Source: Nemopilema nomurai
Lineage: Eukaryota; Cnidaria; Scyphozoa; Rhizostomeae; Rhizostomatidae
NCBI GenBank assembly: GCA_003864495.1
Contig: ML133383.1
Coordinates: 703,560-767,559 of the forward strand
Reading direction: 5' to 3'
Length of the DNA: 64,000 nucleotides
Part shown: positions 32,701 through 41,100 of the stretch, piece after piece
How positions within the stretch are numbered: the first letter of the stretch is position 1
Layout: each line of letters starts with the position of its first letter
The notes under the pieces: model-generated
Database searches by the model: none
Seen by the model: only the letters and a program-made list of their open reading frames with translations
Told to the model about the DNA's origin: nothing
Position numbers and translations under genes: made by a program

Positions 32701-32938
32701 GTTGTCACCCTGCTCTGTAGTTTCACGAATACCATCTTTTCATCGTAGAGTCACTGAGCACCGGACCAACAACAAGATGGACGTGAGGAACCTCGCCATC
32801 TGCTTGTTCCCCACCGTGATGCGACCGGACTTTTCGAATATGGCCACAATTTCCCATAACATGAACATGGGCCTATTCATTCAAACGTGCATCGAACAGT
32901 ATGATGGATTGTTTGAAAACGAAACAGAGATCACGTAA
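7187..32938 (+). CDS. ARHGAP35: p190 RhoGAP (ARHGAP35/ARHGAP5 family), complete, 20 coding exons
   Basis: This is a GTPase-activating protein for Rho that acts on cortical actin and adhesion downstream of Src and integrins. Joined exons: 7187-8958, 18907-19024, 20109-20247, 20813-21008, 22359-22526, 23079-23254, 23718-23802, 24598-24779, 25677-26063, 26300-26889, 27244-27433, 28338-28604, 28820-28998, 29473-29511, 29972-30007, 30565-30787, 31430-31507, 31679-31810, 32257-32362, 32749-32938. All junctions are GT-AG and in phase, and the total of 5253 nt encodes 1750 residues. Domain order: Ras-like GTPase (P-loop GKS 34-36, TKCD 205-208, ETSA 233-236), four FF domains (about 270-556), pseudoGTPases pG1 (about 592-770) and pG2 (about 796-958), linker (about 960-1550), RhoGAP (about 1555-1745). 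Vertebrate p190 proteins are about 1500 residues; the extra length lies in the linker. It could equally be named after ARHGAP5, since invertebrates usually have one ancestral gene. Confidence 0.93.
12051..12320 (-). CDS. Possible nested small gene, 89 residues, unrecognised
   Basis: On the minus strand an ATG at 12320 in good context (CAAAATGT, A at -3) opens 89 codons to TAG. Composition looks protein-like: a lysine/acidic start (ANDKKEGLLELPEEIVDY), a hydrophobic/Cys stretch (QMAVLLLCYCGEN), a mixed polar middle, and the end RCNWFARGAEV. No signal peptide or long membrane span is evident. I recognise no family. About 300 bp upstream on the same strand is a GC-richer patch with duplicated TGACGTGAC. 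It lies antisense within p190 intron 1, where small single-exon genes or retrocopies are often found. A chance open frame is the main alternative. Confidence 0.3.
   Translation of the reverse strand: MSANDKKEGLLELPEEIVDYCQMAVLLLCYCGENRIVSKLGLGERTKALASPDQLVLHAEFEDESLTLLEAQFQKGAARCNWFARGAEV
12634..12720 (-). promoter_or_regulatory. Promoter-like patch with 13-bp tandem CRE half-site
   Basis: TTGCTGACGTGAC occurs twice head-to-tail without a gap (12634-12646 and 12647-12659), giving two TGACGTGA sites. It is followed by a locally CpG-rich segment (GGCGACTGTGCGCGCG). The patch lies upstream of the minus-strand ORF at 12051-12320 and could be its promoter, or a p190 intronic enhancer. Confidence 0.3.
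15346..15440. repeat. AT-only low-complexity tract
   Basis: About 95 bp are made almost entirely of A and T (TTTATATATT-type motifs). The 86-codon open frame through it is a composition artefact rich in Phe, Ile and Tyr. Confidence 0.7.
16925..17300 (+). repeat. Dispersed repeat, copy 1
   Basis: This segment matches the reverse complement of about 40740-41100. Shared blocks include the near-identical runs TTTCACTGCAGCCGCAAATT, CAAAACAAAGTAACTCGC, CATCAGGCTGCGAAT-like and GATTTAAATTCTGA. Divergence is mainly point changes and small indels over at least 330 bp. I see no terminal inverted repeats, target duplications or coding capacity, so it is an old interspersed element of unknown class. Confidence 0.7.
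17701..17772 (+). repeat. CT microsatellite
   Basis: This is (CT)n interrupted by TTT steps, a polypyrimidine tract on the transcribed-sense strand of p190 intron 1. It is about 1.1 kb upstream of the exon 2 acceptor, too far to serve as its polypyrimidine tract. Confidence 0.9.
18907..19024 (+). CDS. ARHGAP35: p190 exon 2: start of pseudoGTPase pG1
   Basis: Residues 591-630. IGIVVLGTNGLAKELENKI aligns with the vertebrate pG1 start (beta-1/alpha-1), where the normal P-loop lysine and serine are absent. That matches the nucleotide-free pseudoGTPase fold. The acceptor is TTGCAG and the donor is AAG|GTATCT. Confidence 0.9.
19025..20108 (+). other. p190 intron 2
   Basis: About 1.1 kb, phase 0. 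Two overlapping short frames near 19424-19629 cover an imperfect internal repeat (CTCAGAATCCA-type). No exon or RNA gene is recognised. Confidence 0.7.
20109..20247 (+). CDS. ARHGAP35: p190 exon 3: pG1
   Basis: Residues 631-676. EYIVDGQIYALDLKVI corresponds to the vertebrate stretch KYVIDGKMYELSL in pG1. The acceptor is GTTTTAG and the donor is CAAG|GTGAGA (phase 1). Confidence 0.9.
20813..21008 (+). CDS. ARHGAP35: p190 exon 4: pG1
   Basis: Residues 677-741. GYLAIYSSENSLNYLKETF matches the family pattern GCLCLYNSKESLSYV, followed by the hydrophobic strand LPIILVLAS. The donor is GATCA|GTATGT (phase 2). Confidence 0.9.
21009..22358 (+). other. p190 intron 4
   Basis: About 1.35 kb, phase 2. 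The first 790 bp show nothing notable. A 32-bp minisatellite occupies about 21801-22077 and ends about 280 bp before exon 5. Confidence 0.8.
21801..22077 (+). repeat. 32-bp minisatellite carrying NF-Y-type CCAAT boxes
   Basis: Nine units have exact 32-bp spacing and a consensus beginning ACACTGATTGGTTGATTCAC. The ATTGG cores fall at 21808, 21840, 21872, 21904, 21936, 21968, 22000, 22032 and 22064. Seven of nine keep ATTGG; units 5 and 8 read ATTGA. Most fit the NF-Y consensus CYSATTGGYY. No unit has gained or lost a base, although point changes are common. Confidence 0.92.
22359..22526 (+). CDS. ARHGAP35: p190 exon 5: pG1 end and inter-domain segment
   Basis: Residues 742-797. YQCLFVDYPYTLSVCDGRIH parallels the vertebrate pG1 end (LQCVFLDPAS and following), and QVQDSIRGIVDVIKKR parallels ISQVLKGLLDSKR. 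Acceptor TTTCCTAG, donor TTAAG|GTAATT. Confidence 0.88.
23079..23254 (+). CDS. ARHGAP35: p190 exon 6: pseudoGTPase pG2
   Basis: Residues 798-856. RILLCAMCGDQYPVELIL matches the strongly conserved vertebrate RIVMCLMCGDPFSADDIL. ETYVGTVKRTVSITLSSYH matches the following beta hairpin. Acceptor GCTTTCAG, donor CACC|GTAAGT. Confidence 0.92.
23718..23802 (+). CDS. ARHGAP35: p190 exon 7: pG2
   Basis: Residues 857-884. LFHGYILVYSATRNASFETM corresponds to the family core [20 protein letters not shown]. Acceptor CTTTGCAG, donor ATGAG|GTAAAT (phase 2). Confidence 0.92.
23803..24597 (+). other. p190 intron 7
   Basis: About 0.8 kb. It contains a C-rich run near 24131-24147 and several overlapping open frames at 24168-24597. 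The latter have no splice-consistent role and end at the exon 8 acceptor. Confidence 0.7.
24598..24779 (+). CDS. ARHGAP35: p190 exon 8: pG2
   Basis: Residues 885-945. QVPIQVLAVTGSASGASVVF parallels the vertebrate [20 protein letters not shown], and LANKLSAKFQTTSPLFQHQ parallels the helix/strand that closes pG2. Donor CAAA|GTAAGT (phase 1). Confidence 0.9.
24780..25676 (+). other. p190 intron 8
   Basis: About 0.9 kb, phase 1, more than half taken up by the GT-rich pentamer array at about 24975-25465. The long open frames in all three + frames across the array result from its 5-bp period and are not genes. Confidence 0.85.
24975..25465 (+). repeat. GT-rich pentamer array with higher-order 85-95 bp unit
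   Basis: This is a tandem array of pentamers (GTTGT, GTTGC, GTTAT and variants) nearly devoid of A on the + strand. A landmark TATCCTG recurs at 25041, 25086, 25171, 25261, 25346 and 25441, giving intervals of 45, 85, 90, 85 and 95 bp, all multiples of five. A second landmark, GCAATGTATTGCG, follows several TATCCTG copies. It therefore has two-level structure: a pentamer array amplified again as a longer unit. Confidence 0.92.
25677..26063 (+). CDS. ARHGAP35: p190 exon 9: end of pG2, SH3 motif, RasGAP-docking region
   Basis: Residues 946-1074. It starts with the pG2 C-terminal helix (GAFAAFFTTAYTKK, vertebrate HPFFKDVVEKKN) and passes a class I SH3 motif RPLPEVP (973-979). YDEIP (997-1001) and PYAEYS (from 1013) follow. 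It ends with TFSIPHDSTG, the counterpart of vertebrate IYSVPHDSTQG. At the position of the phosphorylated tyrosine this protein has Phe1067 (TTC 26039-26041). Exon start set by ACCCAG|CC; donor ACAG|GTTTCA. Confidence 0.9.
26300..26889 (+). CDS. ARHGAP35: p190 exon 10: disordered linker
   Basis: Residues 1075-1271, the largest linker exon. It is rich in Ser, Asp, Lys, Arg and Pro, with no fold expected. KDSLG occurs twice (RDSKDSLGQ and RSKDSLGSQ). Candidate phosphosites include YAQV, KKYATI and DDYTSV, and SP sites lie near the end (GESPRN, SSPYW). No vertebrate counterpart is obvious. Donor CAAGAG|GTAATG, phase 0. Confidence 0.85.
27244..27433 (+). CDS. ARHGAP35: p190 exon 11: linker, acidic helix
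   Basis: Residues 1272-1334. DDQENIEHAIEQVRESLEI looks like an amphipathic helix, followed by a polar, charged stretch ending DNARSRS. Acceptor TTCTTAG, donor TCAG|GTATGT (phase 1). Confidence 0.85.
28338..28604 (+). CDS. ARHGAP35: p190 exon 12: linker with basic cluster
   Basis: Residues 1335-1423. It opens with SKQDYLSSQFRKIIRRMSP and carries the basic run KKMKSRKKNKKESKDR, then a Ser/Pro/Glu-rich end. Both junctions are phase 1, so the exon could be skipped together with a phase-compatible neighbour without losing frame. Confidence 0.85.
28820..28998 (+). CDS. ARHGAP35: p190 exon 13: linker
   Basis: Residues 1424-1483. EVKSKSKFNSLDRISKRKSD is followed by a short hydrophobic strand (SLVIVD) and ends in the lysine cluster KKDKKKKQ. 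Acceptor TTTTCACAG, donor CAG|GTGGGG (phase 0). Confidence 0.85.
29473..29511 (+). CDS. ARHGAP35: p190 exon 14: 39-nt microexon
   Basis: Thirteen acidic residues, SHDDLDVPSDHHE, phase 0 at both ends. The acceptor is a tandem TAGCAG, so use of the upstream AG would add one Gln. The donor GAG|GTTAGA is moderate. Size, frame-neutral ends and position suggest an optional cassette. Confidence 0.65.
29972..30007 (+). CDS. ARHGAP35: p190 exon 15: 36-nt microexon
   Basis: Twelve residues, NPSDDDGTAKRK, phase 0 at both ends. The acceptor CTGTCTCCAG is strong and the donor is AAAG|GTAAAA. Like exon 14 it can be included or skipped without a frameshift. Confidence 0.65.
30424..30462 (+). other. Candidate third 39-nt cassette exon of p190
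   Basis: TTTTTTTTCTTCAAG at 30409-30423 is an excellent acceptor and ATG|GTAGGC a fair donor. Between them lie 39 nt without a stop in phase 0, encoding ADYRNPLFFLQLM. The encoded peptide is hydrophobic, unlike exons 14 and 15, so this may be a decoy. It is not counted in the 1750-residue model. Confidence 0.25.
30565..30787 (+). CDS. ARHGAP35: p190 exon 16: polybasic region and start of RhoGAP domain
   Basis: Residues 1509-1582. The lysine/arginine-rich stretch (PKKSRSLRFPRDKSKTLKN and following) corresponds to the vertebrate polybasic region, which binds acidic lipids. RhoGAP begins with AYEYFEKNLSEICD, and TPVPRFFSKCLEHIE matches vertebrate KPIPIFIERCIEYIE. Acceptor CTTTTCGCAG, donor GTTG|GTGAGT. 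Confidence 0.92.
31430..31507 (+). CDS. ARHGAP35: p190 exon 17: RhoGAP arginine finger
   Basis: Residues 1583-1608. GIDTEGVYRISGNK contains the catalytic arginine (Arg1591) in the family motif G(I/V)YR(V/I)SG, so catalytic activity is expected. Both ends are phase 1. Confidence 0.95.
31679..31810 (+). CDS. ARHGAP35: p190 exon 18: RhoGAP core
   Basis: Residues 1609-1652. HAVTGGLKNFFKLLPTPLVP matches the vertebrate [20 protein letters not shown]. Vertebrate Glu-Leu before PDPL is Leu-Leu here. Acceptor TTCTTGCAG, donor ATGG|GTACGT. Confidence 0.95.
32257..32362 (+). CDS. ARHGAP35: p190 exon 19: RhoGAP core
   Basis: Residues 1653-1687. It encodes the helices ERLTKLKGIIQSFPKYN and TFKQLMLHLKR of the GAP fold. 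Acceptor CATTTCAG, donor AAGAG|GTGAGT (phase 2). Confidence 0.94.
32749..32938 (+). CDS. ARHGAP35: p190 exon 20: RhoGAP end and stop
   Basis: Residues 1688-1750, then TAA. NKMDVRNLAICLFPTVMRPD contains the conserved NLAxxxxPxxxRPDF motif with the structural Asn. The protein ends only about 20 residues after the last GAP helix and lacks the proline-rich tail of vertebrate p190A. Confidence 0.95.
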
Positions 32939-34620
32939 AGCCATCTGAAGTACGGCCTCGTTCGTGTCTTTAATCTGCGGAAACAGTTCCTATGGTAGCA
33001 ATTGCCTAACCCTTCCTGCGTACTTTGTTGCAAGCAATCGGAAAAGGACAGGTTTAGAAATCCTTCGTTTTTCCTGGAACTTGTCTGGTGTTTGTTAGAA
33101 AGGTTCACCCCTTTACCATCAGCAGTAGCACGTAATTTATTCTAGGCGTATCAAAACAGCTTTCCCCCCTAGGGGGGCCGCGTTTCTAATAGAAGCATCT
33201 CCCTTCTGCAATGTGATGTGTTCGTAAATAGGAAGCACACTGGCCTTGGGTATCAAGGGTTTGTCAGATATTAGTGCGAGTAGCGATGTGTAACGCGAAG
33301 CATTTATCACGTGGTGTAGCGGTAGTAGATCAGGTAGCAGCGACTGCACAACTTTTGCCCTTATGAGACGACGCATGTGGTAGTAGCACAGTCACTGGGT
33401 ATTTTATACTAGTTGTAAAAAGTAGGGACAGGAAGAGATCCTTGTGGAACACCGTGTACTGTTATCAAATGCTTTCTTTACCGTAATTCTTCCTGCGATA
33501 CCCGATGGTTGGGCGAGGGAGGGGACGGGGAAGGGGGTGGTTGTTAAGTTGAAAGCGAAATGCTAAAATATCTCCTTTCTTTGGATTGGGACATACAGAG
33601 CGACGTGTCTGAATAAGACGAATCCCTTTAACTACTGACATCAATTTGCACCAAGTCAAGATCTTACTTGCTGATTAAAGATTCACTATGATAACTGATG
33701 TAGAACAACTTTTACCCACTTATTAATCAAATGTTGTCAGTCACCGCCTTTCCACTGTCATGCTTAAAGCCGAAGCACCCATTGACACCCCATTACCCCC
33801 TATTCGTCAAGCTACGAAACGCCTACACTACCCCAGTCTTCAAAGCCAGGCCCCAGCTCATCAATACAACTTTGACCGCAGGCCGTAGGTGAATCTCTTT
33901 ATATCATTAGACATTCACACGTTAGTTTTCATTGCATTTAAAGTCAGACATCCAGGTACTTAGAGTAAAAATATTTTCTTACTTTGATTTGGTTTTTCTT
34001 GGAATACCATGACAATGTTTTTACCTTAATTTAGCCCAAGTGGAATCGATATGAGTCCGCATTTTTGCCGGCATTTTGATTATTATCTGACAACTTTTGA
34101 CTTTAGGCAGGGTGCTAGGTCGATCATGCTCTTAGTCCAACCTTTTTCTGGCATCGGGGTGTCGGAGACAGGGGGTGAGGTACAACCCCACTTTTTGTAA
34201 GGTATACTGCTTTTGCAGTATGCACAGAACCCGCCTCGCCCCCCGAAATGGTTTCAACGCCCCTTAAACGCCCATAGCTATTACAAAGATTTTATTATAG
34301 CATGCTGCTACACACCGGCCTCTGTTGCAATGTGTATAGGGGCGAAATCGAGGCCCCTAACTGCATTATGTTTCTGACGGAGGCCAAGCTAAGCGAGAGT
34401 CACAGACAAGACTTATTTGCATCCCCCCGTCGCGTTACCTGATTTCAGAAGCGATGCAGACTAAGAGCATGAACGGAAATTGATTTAAGTCGGTTTTTAA
34501 GCTGTGCTTGCTTTTTTGAAACTAGTATGTTTTCAAAATCCTAGAGTCGGAAAACTATCATTTGCATACCTGTTTGAATAGGGCGTAGCATTCTGTGAAT
34601 AAATTTTGTTTTCTTATTTA
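32939..34620 (+). other. Probable p190 3' UTR and end of transcript
   Basis: There is no AATAAA close to the stop. ATTAAA occurs at 33674-33679, and the first AATAAA I noticed is at 34598-34603. Either could be the cleavage signal. The stretch contains a 14-nt palindrome CCCCCCTAGGGGGG (33174-33187) and a small hairpin ATACTGC-TTTT-GCAGTAT near 34204-34221. Confidence 0.35.
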
Positions 34621-37600
34621 TTTTAGCGTTTTGCGATAACATTAAAGATGGAGATGAAATGAGAATTTGCCTTGGCTTTTTCTTTGTCTACCCTCCAGCC
34701 ACCGGTCCCCTTGCATAAGCGGATGACTAACTCTTCCTTTCCTTAACGTCATCACCACCTCTCTGCTATTATTTCATCGGACAAGTATGTAGCTATTTTT
34801 TTTTTTTGAACCGAAGCACCCTAAGAACACTCCTACCAAAATTCGCTAAATCAAAGTTGGGTTTTCCAGTATCTTTGCTACGAGAGCCCCGCAGTTGCAA
34901 CGTTTAACGCCCTTCCCAGAACAGTCACTCCGGTGCTTGGGAGCTTAGGATTTTATGGCATTTTGCCATGTATTTCATCACCGATCTTAATCCCTCACAA
35001 GCCACTGGCTGGCTTTATCGAAATGTTAAAACCAAGTACAAAGGTTGGTTTGAAAACATTGTTGTCGTCGAATTCTGCTAGCCTCCTTTCCGAAGTATGA
35101 CCTCTCTTTGAATGTTTAAGTTGTCACGTGGCTTTATTTATGATGGTCGTAAAATCTCCACATTCCGACAGTGAACTTTGGAAATTTTTCCAGAAATGAC
35201 ACTGGTGAGTAGTTATTTTTGAATATGTTCATTAATATCTTTATTAAGCATTTTAGGAAATTTGCAAATCAATTGCTTCTGATTACCGCTCTAATATCCG
35301 ACTCGAAGTTCCAATGGTCCATGGTGTTAGGCCACTATACACGAAGTGACCGGTGGTGAATCTTACCATGCCTGTGTCGCTCGCTACGCAGTTGTTGCGA
35401 AACATTTATCTTGCAAAAAGAAGTGAATTTATTCATAAATATTATGCAAAAGAAGAAATATTAGTTTTTAATTAGCATGTTATATCATGTTTTGTCGCAA
35501 AGCACCTGCGATGCTATAAAGTACTGGTGTTGTGTGTTCACAAGGTTTTGCGAACCCTGTTCATATAATCCCTCTTTATTTATAGCATTCGTCCATAATC
35601 TTGCCATGGTTTATAAAGATTTGTTAGTTAGAGCCTTTGACTCTAATTGTTTATTGCCAAAAGAAAAAGTTATGTTTAGGATCTGAGTCGTTAACGGCTT
35701 TGTGCAACTGGGTGGTTGTATGACGTCTGCTTTTGTACAGTACAGATAGTTTTAAATTACTCGGGCGACAGTGACGGTTTTAAACTTAAGAAGAACTGGT
35801 TACAGAACTACCCAAAGAAAAGTTTAAGAAGTGGTGTAATTTTTGAAACGAGTCAAACCAAGCTTAGCTTGTGCGCTACCTCGCTACCTTTATTCACCAT
35901 TTTCCAAAAGTATGATGCGGTCAATTTCGGAAATTTATAAGCTTCATGTTTTCTAAATCTCCACATCTTGAGGAATTAGAATCCGCTAAGTTTGCTAAAC
36001 TCCGTAGAGTGCAACCGAATTAAAAGCTATTGATGTATTGCACTTTCAAGTATTTCGTACACAGCAATTGGATTATTGAAAAATATGTCTGAGAATAGGT
36101 TCAAGGAATTTATAGCAGACTTATTTTACACAACCAGAGGTCTTATGTGCTCTTTGCAGATACTTAAGGCAATCTCTCATGGATTTGTAATGGGCAATCT
36201 CTGTATGATCGTATTTTACATTTCTTTACTAATTGCAGTACAAGTAAAAGTTCATCAAATATTATCATTACATCCATATGTTGTCTCTCTTGGCATGCGG
36301 CTGAAACTGATCCTAATCTTTATTGAAAAGCTTTCACTATAAATTGATGAATGTACAATGTTTTTGTCAATTTTCAGTAACCCTTTCATTCATTTCAAAA
36401 ACAAACCTTTGAAAAGGCCACAAGCAACTTTTATTTGGTATTTAATTCTCACCCTTTTATTTCTTTCAAATGTTGAAATGCATCTCTTTATCCAGGTTTA
36501 AGAATTCATTGGTTACATAACCACTTTGGCTATTTGGCTTTTGTTACTTCCTATGAAAGTTGTTACAATCTTCAATACCATGCTTTATAACTGTGTTGTA
36601 ATAAATGCTGAAATATAAGCTCTCAATATTTTCTATAGTTGAATAGTTTTTTAGTTTTTGTGCTCTAAACTTCAGCATCTGTAGGTTGTTTGTGCAGTTC
36701 TATTAATGTCAAGAGCTAAACGCTGATAAAATCACAATGAACTGTCAAACCCCATGATTCTGACCATCTCTTTATCGATGTTTACCATTTTCTTGATGAT
36801 GGATTATTGCCTTTTCATCCTGTGTAAAATGTTTACTCTTGGACCATATCCAAGTCTTTCTTTAATATTAAGCATTATAAATGTTGTAAATATTGACATT
36901 CACCTCTCTGGCAGTAAAGTGTACTAAAGCTCTACATGTTCTGGAATTTGGTTCTAATCAGATTTCTAGGTGTGCTAGCATTAAGCTTTGAATCTATCAT
37001 TCAGCAACAATTTGGTTACCTTCTTTGCTGCAGAAAAGGAAAACACAATGAATTGCAGACTAGGTGTAAACATAATAAATTTCAAGCAAACATAGCTTAT
37101 ATGAATTAATATATTCATAAAAAATTGTTTGTGAAGTACAAACTAAAGCTAGACCTCACAAATGATATTGTAACAAACATTCTCCTGTTGAAAAATCTAT
37201 TTTGTCGGTATAAATAAAGTTACACATTGTTTGATCTGCATGCAAGTTGAAGCAAAAGGAAACATAAGCCATAGAGAGGCTGAGGCTGAGATTTATTTAA
37301 TAAGGCTAAGACAGTTTTCTCAATCAGAATTCAGTTACATAAGAACTTAATCCATGGAAATCAGTAACTTAATCAATGCTAATCTTATTGACAAAGATTG
37401 TCTGCTAGTTGAAAAAAGAGGCAGCCAAACTGTGTAAAGATTTCTTATGTGGATCCTTGGTTGATTTGAAGTGAGACTCTTTTGTTTTGAGGCCTAGAGA
37501 TGTGACTGAAGGCGTACCATTTCTTCTTTGTTGTTGGCTAATGAAGGGAGATACCTTTCACCAACGGACCACTGTTGTCTTCAGGGTTTGGTTGCTGTTG

Positions 37601-40600
37601 TTATTTTGTCGACCAGCTGTGCCAAGGACTTGAATCTTGCCTGATAAGATATCCTTGAATAAAGAAAGCTTAGCAGACAAGGGGAAGCAAAATATAGGTG
37701 GATCTTTAAAGAGATGAAATGGAGTTATCTAAACCCTACCAGAACTGCTTTCAGATAACACTGACATTTTGATTATCAAAAATGATAAAATCAATGCTGA
37801 TATAACTCAGTAGGATTGGTTTTTTCACCTGCCATGGACAAAGATGATCACAATGACTTGACTTAGTCTGATTGGTATCGTGTGTTATGTCAATATCACT
37901 GATTGAGGGCAACTTGCCATTCTCTCTTGCCTTCGTTTTTCCCAACAAGTTTCAAAAGTGGGAAAAGATTGAGAGTTTTTGTCACTTGCCACTTTCTATT
38001 TCAGAGGAGAATTTGAAGAACGCTTGTCAAAACTGTCAAAAATTATTGGGAAATGTCTGCCTATGTATTTTGCGGCCATAACGGATTTTGGGGAAGGTTT
38101 TTTGGAATTGCGTCATCGATGTTGCTGGTTACTTCGTTTGCTTATAATCAGCGAGACGACTTGAGTACGAAATTTGATTGTTGTCTTTCATATTTGGTCT
38201 GAAACAATCTTTTGTGGCTCCGTCATCGTCCATTAACTGTCTGAGTTTCTGCACCAAAGGCGCGATTCTGCAAAGGAATATCCAGTTACCCAGCTCCACG
38301 GATACTGTTTATTCTGTTCCAGACTTAAATGATATGAATGCTCTATGAATAGTTTTTATTGTGCATTTGCAGGGTGTTTTCGTTCTTACCCTAGACAACT
38401 TTTAATTACAAAAATGAGCATAAAGGACATGACATCGAGTCACCCTTAAGAAATTACTCAACCAATGAAAGATTTTTAACGTAGCCACACAGCAATTCGT
38501 AACCCTGATAATTTTCCCTTGATATTGACTAAGTGGTTTTAATCATCTTTGTTGTGCAGGGTCGTCTGTGGTCTGGCCTTAATCGAGGGCGTGGTCGTTC
38601 AGTGTACCCTCCCACGCAGCTCAGAAATTGGGCCCAGGGCTCTGTCTGAGATATCCATTTATGAAAACGAAACAAATTAGAACTTTAATTTGGAATGTAC
38701 TTCACAGAAAAGGAGCTGGGCTTTGCAATGCTTCATGAATCTCCATTCCTTAAATATTCATGCTGTGTTGCCGCAATTCATTATAACTTTTTTATTGCAA
38801 ATAACTTTTCAGCCTACAGTCATTTTTCACTTGCGTATAGTTGTAACTGATACGAATATTCGTGCTACTTTTATCTTTCTCGTCAGATGCTACCATCTCG
38901 TTAAGTAGCTGTTACTCTAAGAGCAAGACAGCATTGCATTTCCATTAACGCACTAAACGTGTTGGTAATTGATTCACTAACAGCCAGTATGGAAAGTCGG
39001 TTTCTAGTGCACCTGATGCTGAAATTATCTCTTTAAGGTGTGCACCAGGTACTTACATTTGATGCGCACCAACTTTCGCACGCGCAAGGACAAATGACAA
39101 CAAAACAACAAAGACGATAACTTCTAATTGCAAGCCTAGTGTGACTGTTAACAGGGCTGAATATTTCTGCATATTTGGGCCTAATATTTACGTTACTTTT
39201 AACAACAGTGTGTACCAGACATCAAGTTATTGCTATTGTGCACCAAACTGTGATCCAAAAAGATTGGCTGTGCATCGAAGTATCCAATGTACTGGGGTGC
39301 ATCTAAGGGGGGGGGGGGGTTTTGTGGGGGTTACAATTCCTGCCCTTTTTGGCAAGGAAGTGATTTTTCCCTATTCCCATGGAAATCCAATGTCTTTATG
39401 CTCCATTTCTACCACGAAACCCCTTCCCTTAAAATATCCTAGTTGCGCCCCTGATGTACAATGCTTTTCTTCCACATTGAGTCAACTGCACAGGAACAAT
39501 GCTTGCGTAAATTATGTAAATGACGTCGATAGCAATAGTCACTGCAAGGGTCTACAGATAAAGTGCATTTCTGCATAATTAATGCGCTGCTTGCGTAACT
39601 CAGAGTGATAATTTCGTTGAATATCCCCATTTTTTATGATAACATGACCTACCCACAGCAAATACAGTGTAATGCGGCATGAGGATGTCTATTTTTGGGT
39701 CGTTCCGCTTCCGTATCGTACATGTGTTAGCTCAAGAGCCGAGTGGAAGATTTTTTATGAAAATACGGCTCGCTGCGGTTTGTGTATACCCACTCAAACA
39801 CATTGGCAGGGTGTGGTCAAGTTAAGTTTAGTCAATACAATTTACGGAACAGAAGGAGTGATTCGGAATGTTAGCTTGCTTGGTGACGGAGACATTGGGA
39901 AGGCTTAGAGTGTGAATGCTTTACCTTGTGATGAGCGTTTCTGTCGCACCCATCAGTATGTCTCAGGTCAACAGAACATTGCTCTAGCAGCCTTCGACTC
40001 CTGACCTGATCAAAAGAAAACAAGTGTTTTTCGGATAAAAAGGATAGGGACAAACACTCCTCGGAAGTGAAAGACGCGATGGGCAAATCACTTCAAAAAA
40101 TCTTCTACATCTTTTTTGAAAATCCTACTGTGTTACCAAAAAATCCCTGGAAATCATACTGTTTTCGTGGGAATCTCGTACGCTATTTGTAAGAGTGAAT
40201 TACCCCTCGGAAAGACGCGCCTTTTCATCTTTGATATGGCATCTGATCAAGGAAATCTTGTAACTAAAAGCTTGTCAGTTTTACTTCTGATACCAGGCAG
40301 TCCGTGTTTGGGTCGAAGTTTGCACTTTGATAATAAAACACCAGATTCGATGTGTTCAGTGTTCATGCATCCATGGCCTCCTTTGAGTTTTCGTGAGAAA
40401 GAGACTTCCGCATTGCCACGTGCTTGAATGGTGACTCAAAGTAAACATTGTATATTGCAGTGCATGTACTTGGATGCTTGCTTAATTCGTTAGGCATTTG
40501 CTTGTCGTATTTGCAAGCTATTAATATTGAACAGTTGTCCAACCGTCTGCAATAGTGCTTGTGTGTTCCTTGAATTAAAGACGCTTTGTTTTAACTGGCA

Positions 40601-40739
40601 TTTAATTAGTTGACAAGGCAGTCCTAAGAAGCTTTCACCCAAGAAAAACTGCGAATGTTTGACAAGATTAATTTTCTGCTGTAAATAAAAGTGCCTTTAA
40701 TGCTACCGATATCAAGGAATAATAAATTATTCCTTTTCG

Positions 40740-41100
40740 CACCAACTAAAATTTTCCGATCCGGGTTAACGCTATCTACGGATTTTCCATGAAAATTAGA
40801 TTCAGAATTTAAATCTTCATTTTTGAATTACTTTATACTGAAAAATCATGTTGTTTGAACCGTTCGGTCGCGAGTTACTTTGTTTTGAACATATAGATTC
40901 TTGTTTAGATTTCACCGCAATTTGCGGCTGCAGTGAAATTTTGTATAGGAATGTATTGCAATGTATAGAAAATGCTAAATTTCGAAAATGAGTCGATTCG
41001 CAGGCTGATGGCCAAAACACTTAGAAAGTTCTGACTGAGATTCAACATGAAGATTCCAATTCTACGATACATATTTTCCAAATGTGAAGATGAAATTTCC
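40740..41100 (-). repeat. Dispersed repeat, copy 2 (inverted)
   Basis: The reverse complement matches about 16925-17300. See GCGAGTTACTTTGTTTTG at 40870-40887 and AATTTGCGGCTGCAGTGAAA at 40919-40938. The two copies lie 24 kb apart in opposite orientation. Homology extends on both sides into AATCCG/GCCGTGGAT-like and TATCTTCA-like blocks. Confidence 0.7.

Larger units (their letters stand above)
26890..32748 (+). other. p190 introns 10-19
   Basis: Nine of these ten introns separate small 3' exons: 26890-27243, 27434-28337, 28605-28819, 28999-29472, 29512-29971, 30008-30564, 30788-31429, 31508-31678, 31811-32256 and 32363-32748. Apart from the cassette candidate at 30424-30462 and a short CGCCCCAAACA repeat flanked by copies of CTCATAGACGCC (31341-31394), they hold nothing I recognise. 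Introns 3, 5, 6 and 9 (20248-20812, 22527-23078, 23255-23717, 26064-26299) are likewise unremarkable. Confidence 0.75.

Noticed and set aside
35477..36342. Three consecutive short + strand ORFs
   Set aside because: Separate frames without splice sites or motifs in an AT-rich region; not enough to call a gene or relic.
39141..39578. 145-codon + strand ORF
   Set aside because: It runs through a G13 homopolymer and has scattered Cys without spacing pattern; no homology recognised.
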